Assembly: GCA_024516035.1 (NCBI GenBank)
Contig: CM044964.1
Coordinates: forward strand, 11,201,914-11,265,913
Reading direction: 5' to 3'
From: Bactericera cockerelli
Lineage: Eukaryota > Arthropoda > Insecta > Hemiptera > Triozidae
DNA: 64,000 nucleotides
The first letter of the stretch is position 1; every line of letters begins with the position of its first letter. Shown one piece after another: positions 56,641 to 64,000 of the stretch. The notes beneath the pieces are model-generated. The model was given only the letters and a program-made list of their open reading frames with translations, made no database searches and had not been told where the DNA came from. A program made the position numbers and the translations under genes.

Positions 56641-56769
56641 AGCTAGGTGAAGACTTCGTGATGCTGGCATTCCGGCCCAACCCAGGCTGGGTGAGGTCCG
56701 TGAGGTTAATGTGAGTAGCAGGTTTGTGAGTTTCCTGCGAATGGAGGGTAACACCCCCGTTGTGACATG

Positions 56770-57060
56770 AACACTGAGAAATGAGAGAGAGACACATGAA
56801 AATTGAGAAAGAGAGAGAGAGAGGAGAGAGAGAGAGGGAGAGAGAGAGGGAGAGAGAGAGAGAGGGAGAGAGAGAGAGGGAGAGAAAGAGGGGGGGAGAG
56901 AGAGAGAGAGAGAGAGATGTTTGTTGCCACTATTATGTGGTCAAAAACTCAAATAAATGAGGCAAAAAGTCATGTATTGGGTGGGATTTTAACTTTTGGA
57001 CTCCGAAGCTACCTGGATCACTAGACTAGCGCCTTAACCAATTGACGAACAATGCACGTT
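56770..57060. repeat. GA microsatellite and SINE family 2 fragment
   Basis: gagaga-rich to 56918. Then ttattatgtggtcaaaaactc through ggtgggattttaacttttgg to aaccaattgacgaac, a diverged family 2 SINE. Confidence 0.7.
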
Positions 57061-57324
57061 AAATTAATTGCTTTTTCTTTCACTTTGCCTTTTCCCAAAC
57101 CTACATGGGGTCGGCATTGTTCAACCTCATGGTTGAGGTTGATTGGTTGTGGCACATTTTTTACGGCTGGATCCTCTTACTAAGACCAACGGTTCTATTT
57201 GATTTTAACGTTCTGATTAAGACGGGGGGTGTTACCCTCCATCCGGGGGAATCAACGGGGAATCGTACAAGCCACCCACATTAACCTCACCCAGCCTGGG
57301 TAGTGCCGGAAATTACTGAAAGAC

Positions 57325-57460
57325 ATTAAGGGCGAAATTAATAGACAAATTTTATTTCTCAAGTCCTTGCTAAGCGCGTTTTCCCTGTCTTACACAGTAC
57401 GCAATCCGAGACTTAGCGCCTCAGAGATATTACAAAAACGTCTATTAATTTCGCCCTAAG
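57325..57460. mobile_element. Small inverted element 'gcgaaattaatagac'
   Basis: The left end ggcgaaattaatagac and right end gtctattaatttcgcc are inverted, about 125 bp apart. The same ends appear near 4.02 and 4.37 kb. Confidence 0.65.
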
Positions 57461-57872
57461 TGTAAAAAATAAATTACTGGATAAGAAATCCTCATCCTCA
57501 TGCGGAATGACCAAGCAAATTCAGCATGAAGACTCCTGTGAGCACCTACTCATGTGTGAAAACCACGAGCTAAGTCTTCAAGTTTGTAGGTATATAAACC
57601 AGAATTTTCCAAATCCATGGTTTTCAAACAAATTCTTGTTTCCACACGTGTAGACATGGTCAATAACTGTGCTATTTTTTAAGTCAACACGCGGAATGTG
57701 TAATCAAACACCTCGGCCGGGGTGTGAAGAACGCCTATACACAGAAAGAAAGAAAAAGACAGCGCGGCAGAGTGTAAGGTGTACTAACTACATGTTAATC
57801 ACACTCAATGACCAAGTTGTACAACAAAAGAATGTCAGTTATTTGTACCTTCAAAAGAGCATAATATTGTAT

Positions 57873-58085
57873 ATTAGTCGCTTACGGGCTAGTCTGGTAA
57901 TCCAGGTAGCGTAGGGATCTGTTGGTTGGAATCCCACCTAGAGCATGAATTTTTCCTCATTCATTTGAGCTTATTATTATGTGACCACTTAATAATAAGG
58001 CTCTGAGCCTTAGGTATTGGTAAATGCTTTGAGCATTAACCTCGCCTGGTGGTTAACTTCCACTAAAGAGTGTTATTACTATTGT
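57873..58085 (+). mobile_element. SINE family 2, forward copy
   Basis: The tRNA-like head (gggctagtctggtaatccag, ttggttggaatcccacc) precedes the body (gagcattaacctcgcctgg) and the tail cactaaagagtgttattact. It is the only clear forward copy of this family. Confidence 0.82.
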
Positions 58086-58375
58086 CATCATTCTGGTAAT
58101 TACTGAGGGCAAATTTAATGGAATTTTGTTACACCTATCTTTGAGGAATCACCTAAGTCTAGATTTTGGGTATTATTTTTGATGGAAAATTCTCACTCGA
58201 ACTTGGGATCCCAATTTTGTTAGTTAATTTCACCCTTATTCTTATTTTGTTTTGTCAATTTCTCTATGATCGTCAATTTCATTCAATTTGTTATTGATCC
58301 AATTTTTACACACTCTTTCATTCATTGTTCCTTGAAAAAGTATAGATTGAGAGAAAAAAGTCTTTCTCATAGATA

Positions 58376-58580
58376 ATAATAATAATATCGCCTTATTTAT
58401 ACTGCCCGATTGAGACTATTAAAGTCCCATTATTCCAGCAGTAAGCCCAAGACGAACTATTATGTGGTAAAAATCCCAAATCGGAGGATAACTTGTCTGG
58501 TCCCGGCTGGGTTTCGAACCCGCGACCTAACGAATCTCTGGATTCACACAGTGCCGCCTTTACCACTGAGCTACCTGCAA
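58376..58580 (-). mobile_element. SINE family 1
   Basis: Reversed copy: taatatcgccttatttatac, gctgggtttcgaacccgcg and ttaccactgagctacctg. Confidence 0.85.
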
Positions 58581-59188
58581 TCTGCAAACTACCTTCATCG
58601 GACCAATTAATGAGTTCGAAGTAGATCAGAAGTGGGAGAATATAATGAGAACTGGAAAAAGGCAAAATGGACAAAGTGCAAAGAGGAAGACGAGAGAGCG
58701 ACGCAAGCACACAAAGTAGATACGGGACTTTGAACAGAGAGAAAAAAGTAGGTTGAATGAACGAGGCACAGAGGCAGGTGACGTCACAGCCAAGGAGGTA
58801 AAGGCGATGTGGAAGGGGACTGGGGAAGGAAGTGAGGCAGGAGAAAGGAGACACTTGCATGGAGAGAATGAAGGAAGAGACAAAAAGAGAGCAGAGGGGA
58901 GGAATTAGGAGAGATAGGAAAGGAATGGGAGCGAGGGAGAATATTGTTATTGATTTTGTTCACGATGAGGTATTAGCCTCCTCCTTCTCCTCCTCCTCCT
59001 CCTCCCTCCCCCTTTTTCTTTCTATTTTCCTCTGTCTGTATAAATTTCTCCATTTTTTTTTTTTTCTTCTTCTTTTTGACTCGAGTCTTCTCGATTCGCT
59101 TAGTTTTTTTTTTTGTTCCTTTAATTTTTCTCAAGCAGTCTGAGAATCCTGCCCTGGCCAGCGCTGTGCTGTGTCTATTGGTATCTTC

Positions 59189-59973
59189 AGTGAAACCTGG
59201 ATATAAGAGAACGGACGACGGACCGAAAATTTTATCTCTTATATCCAGGTTTCTCGTAGAGGTTATTTTTCCTTAGAGTGAGGTAAATTTGACCTAAAAA
59301 TTGTTTCATTATATCCAGGTTTCTCTTAGAGTTATTTTCCCTTAGAGTGAAGTAAATCTAATATCAATATGGATGAGGTGTTTTACCTGTAATAAATAAT
59401 AAATAAACTGAAGTGAATTTGACCTGGAAATTGTTCCATTATATCCAGGTTTCTCTTAGAGGTTATTTTCCCTTATAGTGAGGTAAATTTTACCTGAAAA
59501 TTGTTCCCTTATATCCAGGTTTCTCTAGAGGTTATTTTCCCATATAGTGAGGTAAATTTGACATGAAAATTGTTCCCTTAAATCCAGGATTCTCTTAGAG
59601 GTTATTTTCCCTCATAGTGAGGTAAATTTGACATGAAATTGTTCCCTTATATCCAGTTTTTCTTAGAGGTCATTTTGCCTTATAGTGAGGTAAATTTGAC
59701 CTGAAATTGTTCCCTTATATCCAGGTTTCTCTTAGAGGCTATTTTGCCTCATAGTGAGGTAAATTTGAACTGGAAAGTGTTCCCTTATATCCAGGTTTCT
59801 CTTAGAGATTATTTTCCCTTAGAGTGAGGTAAATTTGACCTGGAAAGTGTTCCCCTATATCCAGGTTTCTCTTTCATCCAGTTCTCTTATATCCAGGTTT
59901 CTCTTTCATCCAGTTCTCTTATATCCAGGTTTCTCTTTCATCCAGTTTTCTTATATCCAGGTTTGACCGTACA
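59189..59973. repeat. Expanded 'cagtcgaacctgg'-type element: 63-bp tandem, about 10 copies
   Basis: Starts cagtgaaacctggatataag and ends tatccaggtttgaccgta, diverged inverted ends. The interior is a tandem of tccaggtttctcttagaggt plus tagtgaggtaaatttgacc units. Unit ends match the element's own TIR. Confidence 0.85.
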
Positions 59974-60337
59974 TAGTCTTGAGCTCAAGGGTCGGCTAGA
60001 TAATACAAACTGAAGGCTGGTTGAAGGTCGTGTGGGTAGCTGGTTTTGAGATTTTCGAATGAATGGAGGGAAAGACACCTGAATGACCTCTGATGATGAA
60101 AGTTATTTTCTTTTCAACAGAGAGTGTTCCAGTTGGTGGGATTAATTTTAGGCATTCCAAATTGAAAGAGAAGGAGGAGAGGACGGAAAAACTACTGATA
60201 TACAACACAAAACTAGTGATATACAACACAAAAATCACCAGAGGCAAGGCCTCTGAGTGTTACAGACCTCTCTAAATAAATGTTCATTGAAAAAAGTCAA
60301 CGAAATAGTTTTGTTCCGCACCAGAATCGGACCTAAA

Positions 60338-60490
60338 AAGTTATTGCCACAGGTAATAACCCCGCCCTTTAGATAGGACTTTAGCTTCTTTCTCTTTTTT
60401 GTTCTTACTTCTTTGCTTAATCAATTTAATTTTTCTTTATAATTTCATTGTATTTTACTGTATATATTTTTGTTCTACCTAATAAAGCTT
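60338..60490 (+). mobile_element. LINE 3' end (family A)
   Basis: Starts ttattgccacaggtaataac and ccgccctttagataggac and ends ctacctaataaagc then taata. Confidence 0.75.
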
Positions 60491-60727
60491 ACTATAATAA
60501 TAATATACTACAACTCAGAGGTTACTCGGAGGTTAACTAAGACAGACGGCTTACTTACTCGCTTTTTCGACAATTAATATTTCCCTTTCAATTAGTGAGA
60601 CAAAGTTTCTCCGAATAACTCTATGATTGTAGCTTTTGGTAGTCAAGAGCCACATTATGAAACAGAATTAATGTTAATCTAAGCCTGACACAACCTCAAG
60701 TTGGAGTTTTCAAAAGAAAACAAAAAA

Positions 60728-60862
60728 AAGTTATCATATTTTGTGTTAATCACGTTTGTGATATCACAACTACTCAAACTCCCTTTACTAAATCTACGCT
60801 GAAACCGGGACTTGAACCACCGACCTTCAGGTTACAAGTCCGCTTCCTTATCGATCTGAGTT
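60728..60862 (-). mobile_element. SINE family 3
   Basis: Reversed copy: gttatcatattttgtgttaa, gggacttgaaccaccgacc, cttatcgatct. Confidence 0.82.
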
Positions 60863-61004
60863 TTCAACAAATAACAGTCCTAACACCCTGGATCCAAGAC
60901 AAGCCTCAACTTCGTTGTAGCAGGCTCTCGAACTTCCAGCATGGAGAGTCTGCCATCAGTACACCTCTATCAGTCAAATGTAAGTGAACGTAACGAGTCA
61001 AGCT

Positions 61005-61400
61005 CCTACGTCCATTTTTTTTTTTTTTTTTTTTTTTTCTAATATATTTATTTATTTATTGACATATTATATAGTCTACTCCTGCACCATCTTCAATCAT
61101 TTCTGATTTAAACCTCTGTCTAGTTCCTCGCAACCTTGGGGACACTGCTCTTACAATCGCCAGTTGGATCTTGGCTTTCAACCAACTGAAAATTTGAGAA
61201 TAGCTTCTCTTCCATTTGTCAGTCAGTGCTTGGGATAATCTCTTTATAAACTGCTCAAATTCTATATGTAGTGCTCCATCCCTACGTCCATTGCTCAAAA
61301 CCAAGTAGGTCCAGAAAGCCAACAATCTAAAAGCCACGGCTCTTGCAGTCATCCGTGTTCTCCTTATATTTTCCTTGCTACCGAACAAGCGCTCTATAGC
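61005..61400 (-). pseudogene. Retroposed ORF fragment with poly(A) end
   Basis: A minus-strand ORF of 110 codons (61056 to 61388) reads HIEFEQFIKRLSQALTDKW, SWLKAKIQLAIVRAVSPRL and ends DYIICQ. Then come AATAAATAAATA and an A run of about 25 (T run at 61014 to 61038). The sequence cctacgtccatt lies just outside the poly(A) end (61005) and recurs at 61281. The ORF style reminds me of retroelement-associated reading frames, but I cannot name the family. If the 12-bp repeat is a target duplication, only 61017 to 61280 was inserted. Confidence 0.4.
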
Positions 61401-62039
61401 CCTAGTCCAGGGATAGTGTCCACTTAGATTACATCCAATTATGTTTTATAATTTGGGCCCTAGTATCACTTTCAACTGCTATGTTTTTTATGGGTTGAAT
61501 TTCAAAGGCTAGTATGCAGAGACAATTTTGTAATCCCTATAAGGTTCACCGTAGGGTGGTCCCGAGCTTGCTATAGGGAATACTTCGACCTTGACAATTA
61601 TTTATTAAAGAAACATCTGATTGCACATGCGCACGGACGCTTTAAGCAAACGTATCTGAATGACAAAATCAGCTGAAGGGACCAATGACCCAGGCATCCC
61701 TACAGTGAGGACTCTGCATACAACCCAAAGAATATTAAGATGAAATCTAGATTCTATTCTACATCAGTATTTAGATAATAATTCAAGTTATTTTGTATGA
61801 ACGCCGTGGATCCTATTTGAGCATGCAAAGTGCAGTGTTTGCTGAAGTTAGGAAATTGATAAGTGATATAATTTAGTTTCTTTGGGTTTTCTTGATGAGA
61901 ACAAACATATTTTTTATATTTAACAAGATCACGTTTCATTATTTGAAAAAAGAAAAAAACATACTTCTAATAAATAAATAAAAACGTTTGACACAGGGCA
62001 TTGATTGAGGTAATAGATATTGGTGATAGCAGTTGATTG

Positions 62040-62170
62040 AATATGAGTAACAAGAAATTGAAAGAGAATGCCATTGCCATTAGCACCGCCCTTGATTAAG
62101 TTTTGTTTTATTAATTTCAATTTCAACTTGACCTAACATGTATAATAATAATAATAATAATAATAATAAG
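62040..62170 (+). mobile_element. LINE 3' end (family B)
   Basis: tgccattagcaccgcccttg and ttaagttttgtttt match the insertion in the 12.4-kb array, in the opposite orientation, and end in a long taa microsatellite. Confidence 0.65.
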
Positions 62171-62224
62171 GTACTTAAATATTACATGTTTAGTACCGAG
62201 ATCTGGGATCGAACCCCCACTCAC

Positions 62225-62429
62225 CTTGTTGGACCGTAGCGTGACCTTGCCCCCGCAGCGGGCGCAGCACCGAATGTTGCAGTAGTTGCACATGTGGCCC
62301 ACCCCGTCGGCGAACTTGGTCTTGAGACAGATGTGGCAGGTGGCGTCCAGCTCTACCCCGGCCTTCTTCTGCTGCTCCGAGCGCTGTCGAATGGACTGCT
62401 CTAGGAGGTGGACCTCGTCCTGCTTGCGT
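62225..62429 (-). CDS. Rim: Rim exon: helix and first part of zinc finger
   Basis: Encodes a charged helix (RKQDEVHLLEQ...) followed by most of the RIM zinc finger, with Cys pairs CHIC, CNYC and CARC and the family phrases KTKFADG and CARCGG. This module binds Munc13, and the helix beside it contacts Rab3-GTP. The acceptor is ttccag|ACGC and the donor is AAC AAG|gtgagt, which leaves phase 0. The next exon supplies the fourth Cys pair, so the domain is complete only after splicing. An in-frame ATG lies upstream but inside the intron-like stretch before the acceptor, so I do not take it as the start; the N-terminal exons are outside the window. The first intron bases resemble a tRNA-type SINE (gggttcgatccc). 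Confidence 0.95.
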
Positions 62430-62496
62430 CTGGAAAGCGGTTCAGAACAATGCACAGTCAGTCCCATTATTCCACAGTTAGTTAGCGCAATGGGAA

Positions 62497-62706
62497 GATA
62501 ATAATAATATCGCCTTATTTAAACTGCCCGATTAGGACTATTAAAGTCCCATTATTCCAGCAGTAAGCTCAAGACGTATTATTATGTGGTAAAAATCCCA
62601 AATGGAAGGATAACTTGTCGTGCCCCGGCTTGGTTTCGAACCCACAACCTCTGGAATCTCTGGATTCACAGAGTGCCGCCTTTACCACTGAGCTACCGGG
62701 ACAGAT
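62497..62706 (-). mobile_element. SINE family 1
   Basis: Reversed, almost complete copy (taatatcgccttatttaaac to ttaccactgagctaccggga). The start of another copy follows at 62710 and is cut by a T run. A degenerate one lies at 63045 to 63195. Confidence 0.85.
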
Positions 62707-63284
62707 AATAAAAATAATATCGCCTTATTTAAACTGCTCGATTTTTTTTTTTTCTTCTTTTTTTTTAACAAGATTCGTGCTTTATGTGTGTACATCATTT
62801 CATTAGAATTTTTTGAATAATAATAACATAATAAATATGTAAGTACTTAAAATTAGTCAAATAAAATGATTACAAGTATGCACTTATACTATCACACTAA
62901 GGTACCTGGGGAACCAGGCACCTTGTTTTGTGATAATAAAGTTGTTTTGGATGTAAAATTACCTATTAAGTTCCTACTGTTTGGAATTTAAATTTACCTA
63001 CTTAGTTCCATTTTTTCAAAATTATATAATTATTCATAGAATTATAATTAGGACTATTAAAGTCCAATTGTTCCAGCAGTAAGCCCAAGACGTATTATTA
63101 TGTGGTAAAAATTGGGAGGATTACTTGTCATGACCCGGCTGGGTTTCGAACCCACAACCTCTGGAACCTCTGGATTTACAGAGTACTACCTTTAAAAAAA
63201 CATGAGTGTTTCAGAGCCTTTCATTTTCTACCACCTAACCCTCAATCAGGGGTTTGATTAGAAGACAGGATTTTTTTATTTTAT

Positions 63285-63590
63285 TTTTTAAGATGAGTGT
63301 TTCATAGCCTTTTTTATTTCGTAGCCATGAAACAGGAGATACTGTAGACGCTTGTGTTCTGTGTTCTAGCCTACCCATCCCGTAGTATGCCTCCCCTCTG
63401 ATGGGCGAGAAGTGACACCATACTTCTCATTTAGGTGCTGAGTCAACACAAGCACACCGGAAGGTATTCCTTACAAACAATGTAACCAAATTAAGAATAC
63501 AATATTTTTGTTGGCAAGGGGGATCGAACCCGGGACCTTCCGCATGGCAAGCGAGTGCTTAACCACTGAGCTTATCGTGTTCTTAACAGT
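63285..63590 (-). mobile_element. SINE family 4, near full length
   Basis: Reversed copy: gatgagtgtttcatagcc, catcccgtagtatgcctcc, gggggatcgaacccgggacc and ttaaccactgagcttatcg. Confidence 0.85.
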
Positions 63591-63664
63591 CTAGCGCCTT
63601 AAGCACTCGACTACCAATGCTCGTATGTTGTATGTAAGGGATTCCTTTCGGTACTCTCGTGATA

Positions 63665-63785
63665 ACCCAGCACCTAAATTGGAAGTATATTGTCATTTCT
63701 GGCCCATCAGAGGGGAGGCATTCTACGGGATGGGCAAGCTACAACATAGAACACAAGCGTCTAAAGGAGCTGCTGATTCACAACT
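63665..63785 (+). mobile_element. SINE family 4 fragment
   Basis: Forward piece: cagcacctaaattggaagta, ggcccatcagaggggaggca, gggatgggcaagctacaac. It faces the copy at 63.3 kb. Confidence 0.75.
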
Positions 63786-64000
63786 TTGAACTAAAAAAGT
63801 TATCTGAATACGAAATCTCATCTTGGGACAGGAAGCCTCCCCTAAACAACATGCAAGACTTTCTTGGACAAAACTTGGAACAAGACTCAAATTTTAAAAT
63901 GAAAATATAATAATAAGGTGCACAGGGTGGCACAAAATCTTGTGTTGCTGAAGGTTTTTCCGTGTTTGCAACACCAATGGATAAATAAATTATTGGAAAG

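Larger units (their letters stand above)
1..62429 (-). other. Rim: Rim gene (Rab3-interacting molecule), partial at both ends
   Basis: Presynaptic active-zone scaffold. It binds Rab3-GTP and Munc13 through its N-terminal zinc finger, Ca2+ channels through PDZ, and RIM-BP through a Pro-rich motif. Seen in order on the minus strand: a zinc finger split over two exons, Ser-rich linkers, PDZ split over two exons, C2A split over two exons, an SH3-binding linker, a very large exon, and the Ser-rich region that precedes C2B. All joins listed below keep phase except around 43.9 kb and between 6.7 and 1.7 kb. The first coding exon(s) lie above 62.4 kb and C2B lies before base 1, so neither terminus is present. 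The phased exons sum to 4,509 nt (about 1,503 codons), in line with insect RIM proteins, which are long. Introns range from about 370 bp to 10 kb and hold nearly all the repeats described here. The identification rests on family resemblance recalled from knowledge, not on a database search. Confidence 0.96.
62430..64000. other. Upstream Rim intron, SINE-filled
   Basis: No coding exon upstream of the zinc finger is visible here. The stretch is mainly SINE family 1 copies (62.50 and 63.05 kb) and two family 4 copies in opposite orientation (63.28 and 63.66 kb). The 83-codon ORF at 63659 to 63910 starts in SINE sequence and is not taken as a gene. Confidence 0.6.

Noticed and set aside
55252..56797. 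Long minus-strand ORFs rich in Ser, Leu, His and Phe (up to 328 codons)
   Set aside because: Low-complexity translations of the GA repeat. Only 55256 to 55416 is coding, as part of Rim.
63659..63910. 83-codon plus-strand ORF
   Set aside because: Its first half is SINE family 4 sequence. No homology recognised.

Overview
This window is eukaryotic, almost certainly from an insect. Short exons with consensus GT/AG splice sites sit in AT-rich introns packed with tRNA-derived SINEs, LINE 3' ends, TIR elements and minisatellites. I cannot resolve the order of insect from the sequence. I see no bacterial-type operon, CRISPR array or functional RNA gene.

Almost the whole window is one gene on the minus strand: Rim, the Rab3-interacting active-zone scaffold that organises synaptic vesicle docking, priming and calcium-channel clustering. 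I place 18 to 20 exons by family resemblance, splice sites and phase. In transcript order they encode the Rab3/Munc13-type zinc finger (62.4 and 55.4 kb), Ser-rich linkers (52.9, 51.2, 49.0, 39.0 kb), the PDZ domain (38.1 and 36.9 kb), the C2A domain (33.0 and 31.2 kb), and a linker with the RIM-BP SH3-binding motif (28.9 to 23.0 kb). These are followed by a 1.4-kb arthropod-type exon (11.8 to 10.3 kb), the SATG/SFTVHRSEE region (8.6 and 6.9 kb) and a Ser-rich exon at 1.7 kb. Exons before the zinc finger lie beyond 62.4 kb, and the C2B domain lies beyond position 1. The phased exons give about 1,500 codons. Two joins do not close in phase: the cassette at 43.9 kb, and the step from 6.7 to 1.7 kb.

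Inside the 28.8 to 25.4 kb intron, on the same strand, lie two coiled-coil exons. They form either a nested 275-residue gene or an alternative 5' end of Rim. The stop codon overlaps a splice donor that is in phase with the next Rim exon.

The most striking feature is that several minisatellites are built from Rim's own splice junctions. About 31 copies of one exon's 3' end plus its GT donor lie at 49.85 to 51.09 kb, 16 copies of another at 29.7 to 30.4 kb, and 10 copies of a third at 12.0 to 12.7 kb. There are also four extra copies of an acceptor at 55.75 to 56.14 kb and single extra copies of two more acceptors (6.9 and 31.2 kb). Each puts decoy splice sites on the intron side of the real one.

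The rest is repeats: four tRNA-derived SINE families, at least two LINE 3'-end families, a 5S rRNA-derived element, a Tc1-type transposase relic, hAT-like and TA-flanked TIR elements, large foldbacks, and a 519-bp higher-order repeat that has captured a SINE. I see no convincing plus-strand gene.
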